Assembly (NCBI RefSeq): GCF_002288925.2
Contig: NW_022098069.1
Coordinates: 74,112,644 to 74,176,643 of the forward strand
DNA length: 64,000 nt
Reading direction: 5' to 3'
Origin: Delphinapterus leucas
Lineage: Eukaryota; Chordata; Mammalia; Artiodactyla; Monodontidae
Both the position numbers and the translations under genes were made by a program. The notes beneath the pieces were generated by a model, which saw only the letters and a program-made list of their open reading frames with translations, was not told the origin of the DNA and ran no database searches. Below, piece by piece: positions 1 through 11,640 of this stretch (positions are counted from its first letter, which is position 1; every line of letters starts with the position of its first letter).

Positions 1-1135
1 CTTTGAACCTATCTAGATGATGCCCAGATCCCCCACCCTTATCCTGCCTCCCCGTGACTTTAGCAATCATTAGATTCTCATCTCCCTCCCTCCTCTGTTG
101 CTGCTTTATTCCCCACTCCCTATTCTAAATAAGAACTGCTGCTAAGTTAAGGGTCAACTTCAGAGCATCCACGGTGCCTATGTAGTTGCCCTTAAAGTAC
201 CCCACGTATCTGTGTGTCTTTGAAACAATAAATCCATGGAAATCATTACAGTGGTGTGGGGCATGCTAAGAATGTGGTATTTCATTATTACTTACTCAGT
301 GTTGTTTCTAATATCATACTGTTAGAATCGTTTTGAGAACAAAGAATACTAATCAATAGTGATGGTGACAGAAAGTTTACTTTAAAAATTAAAAATAACT
401 TAACTTTTGATTCAAAAACTCTTTACTTCAGAGGGTCAGAGACCAGTGATGAAATGTGGGACTCCAATCACAGAGCTGAAACCACAGGTATCTAAAATGC
501 AGTGCAAAGAAGCCAGAAAGATGTGAAAGCCCTAAATAACGTGAAGCAATTGGTCTCGCTGTTGGGCATAATGAACTCCTACCTGCACTTGGTACCACAC
601 GATGCAGAGTTTATGGCACCGCTGGGACCGTTCGTAAAGAGCAATGTCTGGTAACAGTTCTGCTCAAGGACAGCAATTTGTTCAGGGGGTGTCTGCCACA
701 CCCTTGAGTCGGGACAAGCCTGGCCTCCTCACCAACTCCCCCTCCCAGGAATCTAGGTGCTCAAGCTTTGACTTTACTTCCTCCATTCTCTCCTTACCCA
801 ACTCCTGTTTTCAGAAGAAGCAATCAGATAAACCCATTCATTTTGAAAAGTTTAATGGGTGACTCTTCCAAGGGGAGTTGGTTTTAACAGAAAATCAAGC
901 CTCAGAACAAGAGGTGCAACAAGGTCTCACATTTAACTCGCTCTACTCAGGAGTGTGAAAAACAAAAGGTAGCTTTTTTGGTTTCCAGAAATGATCTAAT
1001 CTTACTTCTCTAGCCTTCCCCACACTGGGTGCTGTGAGAAAAAAAGCTTAAAATTGCCATTTAATGCCAGTTTAGTGTCTTCCAGTTTCAGATAGTCTTA
1101 TCTTGAATAATTATTCAATCACTACAACTTGCCAC
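1..1135. other. Unassigned non-coding DNA
   Basis: I see no recognisable gene or repeat here. One short open frame of about 72 codons near 644-862 has no family resemblance. A polyadenylation-like AATAAA occurs near 227, but nothing upstream supports a transcript. Confidence 0.5.
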
Positions 1136-1136
1136 C

Positions 1137-1622
1137 TACATTAGTTTTCTGTTACTCCTGAAAAAATTAACGCAAATTAAGTGGCTTAAAACAGCACAAA
1201 TTTATTATCTTACTGCTCAGAAGTACGAAATGGGTCTCATTAAGCTAAACTCAAGGTGTCGGCAGGGCTGGTTCCTTTCTGGAGGCTCTGGGGGAGAATC
1301 CATTCCCTTGCATCTTCCATATTCCTTGGAGTGTGGCCCTTTTCTTCCATCTTCAAAGGCAGCAACAGCAGGTGGTGTTCTTGTATCTCTTCCCTCTGCC
1401 CTGACTCTTCTGTCTCTTTCTTCCACATTTCAGGACTCCTGTATTACATGAGCCCATGCAGATAATCCAGGATAATCTCCCTACATTAGGGTCAATTGAT
1501 TAGCAGCCCTAATTCCATCTGCATTCTTAATTCCCCTTTGCCATGTAAAGTAAATTTTCACAGGTTCCATGGATTAGAAGAAGGACGTATTTGGGGTGGG
1601 GGGGATTATCCTGTCTACCGCA
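1137..1622 (-). mobile_element. MaLR/MLT1-like LTR, antisense, degraded
   Basis: Read on the plus strand, the sequence runs through the reverse complement of an MLT1-type LTR. It includes a gtggcttaaaacagcaca segment near 1181-1200, a caaggtgtcggcagggctgg segment near 1251-1270, and a terminal segment reading ggattatcctgtctaccgca at 1603-1622. The copy is old and contains many substitutions. MLT1 LTRs are non-coding relics of ERVL-MaLR elements. The subfamily is uncertain. Confidence 0.7.
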
Positions 1623-1838
1623 CCACCCTTTCCGACTTGTTTCCCTCTCTCTTTCTGTTCCTTCCTAAAATGGCACATGCACGCGCATGCTTGGGGATAG
1701 GGGATAAAGGGCCTCAGACCCCAGGGTTCTCTCTCCTCTGGATCCTTGCTGGTTTCTATTACAAAGTGCTGGACTAGGCTTGTTTCTGGCTGAGCTGGAC
1801 CTCACTGATTATATCCCTGACTTGTGAATTTGTGTTTG

Positions 1839-2290
1839 TTACAATTACCTCATGATGTGTAACAAACCACCTCAAAACTTAGTGGCTTAAGCCAACAATG
1901 TTTTAATCGTTAAAACAATAATTTATCACGATTCTGTGGATTGACTGGGCTCAGCTGGGCAATTTTTCTGTTCCACACAGTGTATCTGTCACTCGTAGCT
2001 GTGTTCAGCTGAGAGCCTGTCGGGGACTGGGACATCCAAGATGGGCTTTTATCCTCCATGGTCTTCTACCTCATGTCCTCTCATCATTCAGGAGTGTAGC
2101 CTGAGTTTCTTTAAAGCGCGGCACTGGCTGCCAAGAGAACAAAAGCACAAAAGCTTCCAGGCTAGGGCCTCATACTGACACAGCATCACTTCAGCTACAA
2201 TCAGTTGGTCAAGATAGTGCGGGGTCAGCCAGATTCAAGGGGAAGGAAAATAGACTCCATGTCTTTGTAGATACAGGTGAGAGAAGAAAT
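1839..2290 (-). mobile_element. MaLR-like LTR, antisense (family uncertain)
   Basis: The segment contains the high-copy mammalian repeat signature taacaaaccacctcaaaact near 1860, followed by gtggcttaa, gattgactgggctcagctgg and, further on, cagattcaaggggaaggaaa with atagactccatg near 2230-2260. The same repeat occurs at 7494-7890 and 41052-41560 in the same orientation. I assign it to the MaLR/MLT1 group from its terminal sequence, but the exact family needs a library search. Confidence 0.65.
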
Positions 2291-4139
2291 GATAGCGGGT
2301 AAATTTGCTGGCCAAGTGCCACATAATCAGTTCTTTCAGCTTGATCAGGGCCTGAGGCACTGGCTCAGTGAGTCCTGAGTCAGTCAGCACTTTCATCATT
2401 CTAGAGGGCTCTAAACTTATGACCGATCTGGGTGGTGTGCCCTGCAGCCCTTTGCTCCAGGGTCACTGAACTTCCAGCCCCATTCTCTGCATCCTGGAGG
2501 CTCAGGGCTGGTGGGAACTCCCGGGCACTTTGGGTGCCACAGCCTGCTGATGAGAACTGAAGCTTGGGATACTAACTTAGCCGTCTCCAACAAACTGTAC
2601 TGGGCCACTGTTAGTACCCTGCTGAGGCTTCTTGGAGCACCTTGCATGGTGGTATCCTCTGGGAGCTGGAGTTGGAGATACAATGTGCCTTCTAATGGAT
2701 TATACAATTAATGCATTTTCTGATCTGAGGAGACAGGCACAAACTCTCTCTACGTTTGGATTTGTCTTGAAATCTATCTCATTGCTCCTTCCTCTAGGAT
2801 TTTACCACAGAAGGTCAAATCAGAGCACAGATGGCTAACTGCTTGATTCTCATCATCTCTAGGACAAAAGGAATTTTCCCCTTCTCCATGCTATTGGGTA
2901 GTGGCTTTTCTAAGTTCGTAACTCCTTTACAAAAGGTAGCTTTTGTCTGGTCCTCTACTTAAGCTGCTGGGAATGATAATGGGTGAAAAGGGAGATTACA
3001 AATAAAATGGATGAATATTTTCAAAAAACACCATCCCCATTAAGAAATTAATCTCTTATTAGGACATTTATAGCATCAGCCATTCAGGCTGGTAGAATCG
3101 AGGTTCTGCCCAGCAGTTTCCCTGCACTGTGATTGCAGTAGCCATTTCTCTTTGGGAGAAGCTCTCACTGCTAGTTAAGAGCTTCCAGGAAGCCAGGGCA
3201 TAAGCAGAAGTTCAGAGCACCCATTCATGCCCTACTACCGTGTTACCCATTCTCCCCTGCTACCAGATACACACGGGCTCGTATGTACACTCTGAGAGTC
3301 TGCATCGCCTGGGCCTTCCAGAGACCAGTCACTTATCCTACTCAGTCCACGGGGCTTCCCTCCCCTTTAGACAGCGAGGGCCCCAGTGCTATTGATGCTG
3401 CCCAATAAGCTGGCATCAAGCACCAGTTGTCAGAAGATGGAAGTGGAGATACAACTGTAATCTGTACAGGCAATGCATTTCCCAAGGACTCTATCCCCTC
3501 TGCCATTGTTGGAATGGTTGGAAAATGCATGCTTGTGGACCTGTAATATATAGCTGGGAAATTCACCGACAGTTATACCCAATGCCCTGTGTATATGTGC
3601 TATATGTATTTCTCATAAGAATCCTGCCTAATTTTGTCATCAGACAAAATTATATACTGATGTGGAATATCATTGCCATAGTACTTTCATCATTCTAGGG
3701 GGCTCTAAGCTTATGACATTAGATATTGAAAAAATGGAAGAATAAGACATCTCCGCAGAGCTTAGCCATGGAAAAAATGTTGATACTATAAGGTTCCTGG
3801 AATGTTAGAAATGACCCTATATGCCTTACACAAAAGCTACCCAGCCTTACTTCCAAATTAGGTGGTTTTGATTTAGAAGACTCAGGAATTGTACCTTGTG
3901 ACTCTTCAGTTCTCCTGAGGCCTAGAGATGTGTTGGGGATACCCAGATTTAGGATGTATGCCGTCCTTCATAACCAGGTGGGTAAGAGGACCAGAAGCCA
4001 GCAATAATTGGATCCAAGCTGAACATAGGGTGGAAACCTAGGAGATGAGAGTCAGAACTTAATGTGAGAGTCCAGAGAATTTTGCCCACCAGCTGAGACC
4101 TGCTTTGAATTATACTTTGCTAGGAAGAGGAACAAGGTA
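2291..4139. other. Unassigned DNA with a 1.3-kb-spaced direct repeat
   Basis: No gene is recognised. A near-identical segment of about 32 bp, built on ctttcatcattctag then gggctctaa and cttatgac, occurs at about 2389-2421 and again at about 3685-3717 with two differences. A perfect 10-bp stem with a 4-base loop lies at 3629-3652. Several antisense frames of 74-96 codons lie between the repeats but resemble no protein I know. Confidence 0.45.
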
Positions 4140-4300
4140 CCCTGGTAAAAGCACTGGGCCAGGAGTCAGGACAGCTGGGTTCCAAGCCACTGTGTACACA
4201 TGTGAGCTTGGGTGACTCAGTCTCTCTGAGCCTCATTTTCTTTGTTTATAAAATGAAAAACGTTGGACTGCCGGTAATTCGTGGTGTAAGGGCCTCCTCT
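4140..4300 (+). mobile_element. MIR SINE fragment
   Basis: The order gcactgggccaggagtcagg, gctgggttccaa, gagcttgggtgactcagtct, gagcctcattttctttgttt, ataaaatgaaaa follows the MIR consensus in sense orientation, including its conserved core. The 3' part fades after about 4290. MIRs are ancient tRNA-derived SINEs found across mammals. Confidence 0.85.
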
Positions 4301-5294
4301 ATTCCCATAATAACTGTGTATTAGTGAGAAGAAATAGAAGACATGAAGTTATACTAAATCCTGTTCCCACTAGTAGGTTGCTGTTGAGATCTCTGATATA
4401 CCAAATGACAAATAGTCACAGAGTCCATTAAGATCCAAGTACCTGCTTTCTTGCTGAAAAAAGCTGGACTAGATAATAGGGCTGCAACTGAAATCAGGCC
4501 TTCTACTCCTTTGCCTCAAGTCTAAACCTTGGGACTTATGGAAGGAGCATATTGGATGTATAGAGCACACACCCAGGCAGTTGAATGGAGGGTGGCTGTC
4601 TTCCTTCTCACTCTGTGGTCCTCGAGACCACGTGGAATACCATGTGGATGCTGGAGCAAAGGGTCAGCTTGTCTTGTAGGCAGGCAGCTCTGAAGAGAAA
4701 GCCCACACAGAGAAACTGAGTAACTCTCTGAGATGGCCCAAGCTTCCAGTTTATGTACCATCTTCCCCTAAAGACAAAAGAAAGATTGGGAAGGGTGGGG
4801 AGACCAGTTATAGGAAGTTACCAGGAAAAGCACAGTAAACAAGTGTAAGGTTTGCTATGCAGATTTAAGGCAGTGCTGTCTCCATTGACAAGAGTTTCTT
4901 CTGATTTAGAGTTACCCTCTTCTTTCTGGTCCAGAGAGGGAGATACTTACCAATAGAGACTTCCTTTATAAATGTAAATGTCCCTTGTAAAAGGGTAACT
5001 TCTACTCTGTCTCAGAGTTTCTCCTGTGTCTGCAGTTTCTCAAAAATACTCAGCTCAAAATAATCTTATGCTAGAACTACGACTAGAACTCAAGTCTTAC
5101 ACCAAAGTCTGAGCTTTTTAAAAATACTGCGCATCGCATTTAGAAACACTTGTATCCAAGGCAAAAACAAGTACACCTGGTTTTGGAGAGTATTAGACCA
5201 CATTAGATAATTGAGAAGTTTGAGAACATAATAAAAGCACTAAGAGAATATTATAAAGCCTATGGCTTATGTCAAAGACCCTGGGATTGGACGG
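4301..5294. other. Unassigned non-coding DNA
   Basis: No gene is recognised. A weak MIR-like terminal fragment in antisense may lie near 5085-5130 (caagtcttacaccaaagtctgag), but it is too short to annotate separately. Confidence 0.45.
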
Positions 5295-5640
5295 ACTTCC
5301 CTGGTGGTGCAGTGGTTAAGAATCTGCCTGCCAATGCAGGGGACACGGGATCGAGCCCTGGTCTGGGAAGATCCCACATGCTGCGGAGCAACTAAGCCCG
5401 TGTGCCACAACTACTGAGCCAGCACACCACAACTACTGAAGCCCGCATGCCCTAGAGCCCGCATGCTGCCACTACTGAAGCCTGCGCACCTAGAGCCTGT
5501 GCTCCACAACAAGAGAAGCCACCGTGATGAGAAGCCCGTACACTGTAACAAAGAGTAGCCCCTGCTCACTGCAACTAGAGAAAGCCTGCCTTCAGCAAGG
5601 AAGACCCAACGCAGCCAAAACAAACAAACAAACAAAATAA
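5295..5640 (+). mobile_element. CHR-type SINE, long form
   Basis: A tRNA-derived SINE that starts acttccctggtggtgcagtg (A-box region), has a B-box-like segment near gggatcgagccctgg, and ends in gacccaacgcagccaaaa followed by a (CAAA)n tail. The long form carries a tRNA-unrelated body rich in cacaactactga units. It is more diverged than the short-form copies here, and the flanking TSD is not clear, which suggests an older insertion. Confidence 0.9.
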
Positions 5641-6398
5641 ACCTAACACACCACTGGATTAAAATGACAATTAATTGCTTCCTTCAGTTAATACCGCCCC
5701 CCCCACAATAAAATACCCTTGGATTGGAGAACAAAATGATGGGTGCCTTTAGCCTGGGATGTGGCAATTTGGCTCCAAAATTAGACCTGCTGGATGCTGT
5801 AATAGGCAAGGTGGGACAATGGACTGTGGAACCACTAATTGTTTTCCACATGGAAACTGGCATGTTGGTCCTCAGTGAATGTTTTTTAATCATGAGAACT
5901 GTGATGACAATAATTATGCCATATCCAGGAAACAACAGTAAAGATGGAGAAGGACTGGGAGTCCAAACTGCAGGCCTGCTAAAGAGAGACTCTGTATGGA
6001 GGCTGATCTAAAGCCTGCAATTGTGAACAAAGACCGAGGCTCACTCTAGTACCTGCTGAGTGGAGAGGCAAAGTGGTTAATGGTCGTATCTATCCCCAGA
6101 GAAATGTGAATTAAAAACAATGGAGGCCACAGAATACTGACAGATACTTTTTTAAAAAAGAAATCATGAAAAAACACATCAACATGTATTTCCTCGTTTT
6201 AACAAAGTGCTGCTCTACTCTCCACTTGCTAGACAATGCTTCCTTTCTGTCTCTGGAAATAATTGTTGTGTTACAGTCTTAGAATTCCTTATAATGCCAA
6301 GTGAATATGTCTAAATTAATACCTCACCCATCTGTATTGTCAGAAAATAGGATGTCACAAAGAACTGAGCTTTTCATTGAACTGAAGCTTAGATCCTT
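5641..6398. other. Unassigned non-coding DNA
   Basis: A 95-codon open frame (5724-6011, plus) is present. It has no recognised domain and no supporting codon or splice evidence, so I treat it as chance. Nothing else is recognised. Confidence 0.4.
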
Positions 6399-6410
6399 TA
6401 AGCAGCAAAC

Positions 6411-6631
6411 TTTTTTTTTTTTTTTTGCAGTACGCGGGTACTTTTTTAACAGTACTCACTGTTATGGCCTCTCCCACTGCAGAGCAGAGGCTCCGGACGT
6501 GCAGGCTCAGCGGCCATGGCTCATGGGCCCAGCCGCTCCACGGCATGTGGGATCTTCCCAGACAGGGGCACGAACCCGTGTCCCCTACATCAGCAGGCGG
6601 ACTCTCAACCACTGCGCCACCAGGGAAGCCC
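6411..6631 (-). mobile_element. CHR-type SINE, short form, with small internal insertion
   Basis: Antisense copy: poly(T) at 6411-6426, then the reverse complement of the body, ending in the gccaccagggaagcc head. TSD taagcagcaaacttttt lies at 6399-6415 and 6632-6648. Compared with sister copies, about 14-16 extra bases (gtacttttttaacagtac, about 6434-6451) interrupt the segment between the acgcggg and ctcactgtt motifs. Confidence 0.95.
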
Positions 6632-6648
6632 TAAGCAGCAAACTTTTT

Positions 6649-7345
6649 AAAAAATTTAGCTATTTTTATGGAAATGGTAATAACATAGATTCCATTCTTC
6701 TTGGCCTCATTAAACCCGGTATATCGAACATCCTTTAACATTTTCTTGATGGCTCTGAGTCCTTGCTACGAACATCAACTATACTACTGGACAGTAGTAC
6801 AACATGTCCTCAGAGTTTGGTGAAATATACGGGGTCCCACTGCAGTCTTTCCTGGGCCCAGAGATGAGGCTTGCCTTTCCTGCCTATGACCACTATGGTG
6901 GCTTCCACTCTTAACCCCAGGTCCTACATATGTGCTGGTTTCTATTCTTTCTTCTTTAACCAGTAACCTAATACATCATCCATAACCTTTGTGTGAACTG
7001 ATAGCTGTTATAGAAATCAAATCACCCATCTTTTAAAAACTGCCACCATATTTTTTTATAGAATTCTTTATCAGCAGGTTATGATATAAAGGCTTAGAAA
7101 TGACCTGGGCTTCTGCCATAAATAAATTACATAGACTTGATGGCAGGGAGTTTCCTTGATGTTTGGACATCTTTTACATTGGTGCTTACCTAAATTCACA
7201 GCCGTATTTTGGATGCTTTTGATTTTTACAGTCTTATCACCAGATAGAACATTATTGGTATTTGTAAGTTTTATTTTCCTTTGTTTTCTAAGATGACATT
7301 ACTCAACACTCTGGTCTCATACTGTTGGTGCAGAGAACAGGTACA
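6649..7345. other. Unassigned non-coding DNA
   Basis: No gene or clear repeat is recognised in this stretch. Confidence 0.45.
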
Positions 7346-7361
7346 AAAGGAAAACATCTCA

Positions 7362-7479
7362 GGAATTCCCCGGTGGTTCAGTGGTTAGGACTTTGTACTT
7401 TCACTGCCGAGGGCCCAAGTTCAATCCCTAGTCAGGGAACTAAGGTCCCACAAGCCACGTGGTGTGGCAAAAAAAAAAA
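7362..7479 (+). mobile_element. tRNA-like short SINE related to the CHR group
   Basis: A compact element of about 118 bp with the head ggaattccccggtggttcag, a B-box-like gttcaatccct, and an ending ggtgtggcaaaaaaaaaaa. It lacks the long body of the other CHR-type SINEs. The TSD aaaggaaaacatctca (7346-7361) matches aaaggaaaatatctca (7477-7492) at 15 of 16 bases, which shows retrotransposition. Confidence 0.9.
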
Positions 7480-7493
7480 GGAAAATATCTCAT

Positions 7494-7890
7494 TGTATCA
7501 GGTAGCTTTTGCTGTGTAACAAGCCCCCCCAAAGTGTAGTGGTTTGCAACAACAAACATTTCTTATCTCTCTCCATTCTGTGGCTCACTGGACAATTTTC
7601 CTAGTCTGGGCAGATTCAACTAGGGCTGGAACAACTGGGACCTTTCTCCATGTCACCTCTCATCCTCCAGCAGACAAGCTAGGCTTGTTTACATGGTGGA
7701 CAAGAGAAAGTGAACCCCATTATGCAAGCACTTTTTAAGCCTCTACTTGTGTCATGCTTGCTAATGACCCAGAGGCCAAAGCAGGTCACATGGCCAAATC
7801 CAGATTCCAGGGAGAAATAGCCTATATCTTGATGGGAGAGGCTACAAAGTCACAGTGCAAAGCATCATGCATAGAAGGATATACTTTGTG
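7494..7890 (-). mobile_element. MaLR-like LTR, antisense, degraded
   Basis: This is the same repeat as at 1839-2290. It contains ggtagcttttgctgtgtaac then aagtgtagtggtttgcaaca, and a later cttgatgggagaggctacaa with agtcacagtgcaaag. The SINE at 7362 is inserted directly beside its terminus. Non-coding relic; exact family uncertain. Confidence 0.6.
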
Positions 7891-8207
7891 CCCATTTTGC
7901 AATCTACCACATTCACAGTACTTATGCCATGACTCAACATGTACACCTTATGGAAACTTCAGCTCTGCTACCTCTTTGATATACTAAGCTAGTGCTCTTC
8001 TTCCTATTACCATCAGATCTCCTGGAAGAGTAACTTTTCTTATCCCCTCCACTTCCTTTTCCTGGATTCAATTCTTAATTCTTGAAAGCTGGTTTCTGCA
8101 GCAAGTAAGTAGGTTAACTAGCTACTGCCCAATCATCAATGACATCTTCTCAGACTCTATCTTCCTTGACTGTTCTGTAGTTTTTAACACAGTTAACCTC
8201 CTTTTTC
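7891..8207. other. Unassigned non-coding DNA
   Basis: Pyrimidine-rich plus strand. No gene or repeat is recognised. Confidence 0.4.
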
Positions 8208-8221
8208 GGAATTCGCTTCTT

Positions 8222-8438
8222 CTTTTTTTTTTTTTTTTTTTTTTTGCGGTACGCGGGCCTCTCACTGCTGTGGCCTCTCCCGTTGCGGAGTACAGGCTCC
8301 GGACGCGCAGGCTCAGCGGCCATGGCTCACAGGCCCAGCCGCTCCGCGGCATGTGGGATCTTCCCGGACCGGGGCACGAACCCATGTCCCCTGCATCGGC
8401 AGGCGGACTCTCAACCACTACGCCACCAGGGAAGCCCT
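8222..8438 (-). mobile_element. CHR-type SINE, short form
   Basis: Antisense, little-diverged copy. Poly(T) is followed by gcggtacgcgggcctctcac, and the element ends in gccaccagggaagccc. The TSD ggaattcgcttctt (8208-8221) matches ggaattcacttctt (8439-8452) at 13 of 14 bases. High CpG content and a long homopolymer suggest a fairly young insertion. Confidence 0.96.
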
Positions 8439-8452
8439 GGAATTCACTTCTT

Positions 8453-9151
8453 ATAGCTTCTGTTATAAGTAAATATTCATTTTCTTCCTAGTTTACTGAC
8501 TGCTTTTTCTATTTTCTTTTCAGAGCTCTGTTTCTCCTGCCATGATTAAATGTGTGGTTCTGTCTCCATCCACCTTCTCTTTCTTACATCCTCTCAGTAA
8601 ACTCACTCATGTTCACAGCTTCGTTACAAACCTCTAGGTACTTGATTTCACCAGTTTATATAGACAGTTCCTAAATTTTTCTTAAATTTGTCTCCATTTT
8701 TCAAATGGCCCACTGACTAGTTCCACCCAGATGTTTGACCTGTAGTTCCTCTGAAATCTGTTTTGGTTGCAAACTAAGGAGATAATGCTGGGAGCTGTGC
8801 AATGCCCTTATAGGCCGTGAGTCACTTGATTCTAGATTTTCCTTTACATAAAAGAGACTGGGAGTGGTGGAAGGAGGCAGTGCGGGGCTAACCGACATTT
8901 GCTGAATGCCTACTGTGCGCAGGGCGCTGTGGTCTCTCCTAATTGACCAAGGTGAACATCATCTAGCGTTGCTTTCAAACAGGAGAAAAGAGGCAGACAT
9001 GGAATCCACACAGGTAGCATTGAGGACAGCCACTGATACCTGAGTAAAGGTTGCAGTGATGCCAAAGGAAATGAGGCTCTAGAGATCTCTGTTTGTCATA
9101 ATAAATAAGAGGCATCTGACAGCCTCAAACAGCTTTCAAAGAGTTTCTGCT
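8453..9151. other. Unassigned non-coding DNA
   Basis: No gene is recognised. A weak antisense MIR/L2-like segment (tgctgaatgcctactgtgcg) lies near 8899-8919 but is too short to call. Confidence 0.4.
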
Positions 9152-9167
9152 AAAGGTATCTTAGGGT

Positions 9168-9813
9168 ATATCGGAGAAAACCATAATTCGAAAAGAGTCA
9201 TGTACCACAATGTTCATTGCAGCTCTATTTACAATAGCCAGGGCATGGAAGCAACCTAAGTGTCCATCAACAGATGAATGGATAAAGAAGATGTGGCACA
9301 ATGGAATATTACTCAGCCATAAAAAGGAACGAAACTGAGTTATTTGTGGTGAGGTGGATGGACCTAGAGTCTGTCATACAGAGTGAAGTAAGTCAGAAAG
9401 AGAAAAACAAATACCGTATGCTAACACATATATATGGAATCTAAGGGAAAAAAAAAAAGGTTCTGAAGAACCTAGGGGCAGGACTGGAATAAAGACACAG
9501 ACCTACTAGAGAATGGACTTGAGGACATGGGGAGGGGGAAGGGTAAGCTGGGACAAAGTGAGAGAGTGGCATGGATATATATACACTACCAAAGGTAAAA
9601 TAGATAGCTAGTGGGAAGCAGCCGCATAGCACAGGGAGATCAGTTCGGTGCTTTGTGTCCACCTAGAGGGGTGGGATAGGGAGGGTGGGAGGGAGATGCA
9701 AGAGGGAGGGGATATGGGGATATATGTATACGTATAGCTGATTCACTTTGTTATACAGCAGAAACTAACACACCATTGTAAAGCAATTATACTCCAATAA
9801 AGATGGTTAAAAA
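9168..9813 (+). mobile_element. 5'-truncated L1, 3' end with poly(A)
   Basis: It contains the extreme C-terminal coding part of L1 ORF2 (9168 to about 9420, reading through cattcagctctatttaca-type sequence to the aaaaggaacgaaa region). A purine-rich 3'UTR follows, with the terminal motif caattatactccaataaaga near 9785 that includes an AATAAA signal, then a short A tail. A perfect 16-bp TSD, aaaggtatcttagggt, lies at 9152-9167 and 9814-9829. The insertion is dead on arrival, with only about 650 bp copied. Confidence 0.96.
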
Positions 9814-9829
9814 AAAGGTATCTTAGGGT

Positions 9830-11365
9830 TTGCAAAAAAGAAACATTGTTCTCTTAAGAAAGATCTGGTTTCTGGGGAAATGGATTATAAAATAAAATTG
9901 AGGGTCTTTTTTCCCCCTGATGAAAGGGCTTAGAGACTTCTAGGGCCCAAATTAAGCTCCTGGTAAAGTTTCTTCTGTTCTGAGTAGATTTCACTCAATG
10001 AAAGTGAAATTTCTGATGGTCATAAGATGGACATACTACCAGGTATTTCCTGTGCCGGATTCCTTGATGGAGCTCTCATAGATAGGTCAGTTGCAGAAGT
10101 ATATATGTTTGCAGCCATACTACTATGTATGCCGGCATCACTCTTCTGAGGGAACGCTAAGTATAATTACTCAAGTCATCGGGCTTGATGTAGAACAGAT
10201 TCTGAAGATGATATGAGAGGACACTGATGGCCCAATAATAGGTCTGAACCTGTGTCTTCCAGGATAATTTTTAAAAATGTAGTTGTGTCTTTCCTTAACA
10301 ATGTAAAAACTACCTTTGTTCTGTTTTATTTTCATATCAATAGTGCACATAGAATTTCCCAATGCCAAAATAGAACACGGTGCGATAGAATGCACGCAGG
10401 CTGGTAGAATGAATGAAACACCATTCTCCAAGAAGAAGCAACCTACTAGGGTTGCCATATGGCTTGAATTATATTAGTGTATCCCTCTTTAAAAAAGAAT
10501 AAATGGATTGGGTAAGAATTTGTGAGTGTTACTGAATTTTTTTTTTTTTGCTCCTTTTTGGTTTGTTTATATTGCTGTAAATATTCTTGCAGAGCAATTG
10601 CAACTCTTCTCATTGACCATATTCTCTGAGGGCTCATTCTAGGAAACTGCTATTTAAGTATTGTGTGTTAGGTATGAAATACCCTGTAGTGTTCGTGTCT
10701 CTTACTGCATTGTCTTTCTTATTGTCAACGGCTGTAAGTACCATGGTTTGTGAATTTGGCTAACAGTGTTTGAGGCAGATGAGATTTTAGCTCACTCCTT
10801 GATAGCTGCATTGGCTCAGTCTAAGCTTAAGTCTTATTTTCATTAAAGGAGCAGACATGCTGAGGAAGAAGGTGCTATTTTTACATGGGGACTTTTTCTA
10901 CTGAAACCACATGATAACACTCTGCTGTTAAAATGATCTCAAGCATGCTGAGTTAGCTGAAGAAACAATATGCTTGTTGCCAAAATCAAGGCAGTACTAT
11001 TCTGAGCCTCCTCTAAGGTCCTCTAGCTCTCCTTGGTGGTCATGAAGAGGACACTAGGAGAGGAGCTGGTGGGAATATGCAAATTACAGGTGAAGTGGAG
11101 GTAATTTACTGTTACCTACAAGAGATTATTCAAATTCTTGGTTATTGCCACCAATCATTGGGATATGAAAAGTTTGGTTACTCAGATATGTGCATATCAC
11201 TATTTGTTGAGCACTGCTTTTATTCTAGATACACACACACATATGTGTATTTTAAGCAAAACTAGCACAAAATAAGACTAACTTTAGAACATTAGAAACA
11301 AAAGAAGTTGAGGCAGAGGCCCTCCAAATCCAGTAAAAAATAATGCCTTTATTCTTATTATAGAT
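9830..11365. other. Unassigned non-coding DNA
   Basis: AT-rich single-copy-looking sequence. No exon-like frame, RNA gene or clear repeat is recognised. Confidence 0.45.
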
Positions 11366-11369
11366 AACT

Positions 11370-11640
11370 ATGATTCAGTATCTGTTATATGACAGGTACT
11401 GTAGTAAGCGTTTTACAAACATTGTTTCATTTAGTCCCCACAATATTCTTACAAAGCAGCTGTTATCTGCATTTACAGAAGACAATGCTTCCCTTTCTTT
11501 TCTTCCTTCCTTTTCTGATAATAACTGTCACATTACAAGTTATACTCAGTCGGAAAGTGACTGAACTGGGATTCAGGCATCAGTATAAATATCTAGCTCC
11601 GAAGTCTGTGCTCTTTCACCAGGCCATGCTGCGTGTCTGA
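11370..11640 (-). mobile_element. MIR SINE fragment, antisense
   Basis: The order tatgacaggtactgtagtaa, gcgttttacaaacattg, tttcatttagtccccacaat, ctgcatttacagaagac, gaactgggattcagg, and gaagtctgtgctctttcacc follows an antisense MIR from its 3' end to its 5' end. An extra pyrimidine-rich stretch interrupts the middle. Confidence 0.75.

Noticed and set aside
227..232. AATAAA that might mark a gene 3' end entering from the left
   Set aside because: No coding or splice evidence upstream within the window. AATAAA is common in AT-rich DNA.
5724..6011. 95-codon frame that reads like a plausible protein
   Set aside because: No recognisable domain, no splice signals and no promoter context. It is isolated between repeats.
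6301..6738. 145-codon plus-strand open frame
   Set aside because: It spans an antisense SINE and its flanks. The same peptide pattern appears wherever this SINE occurs (8222, 37394, 63344).
7362..7479. Possible genuine tRNA gene, because of its A-box-like and B-box-like motifs
   Set aside because: It has a poly(A) tail and TSD, and does not keep a full cloverleaf. It is a tRNA-derived SINE.
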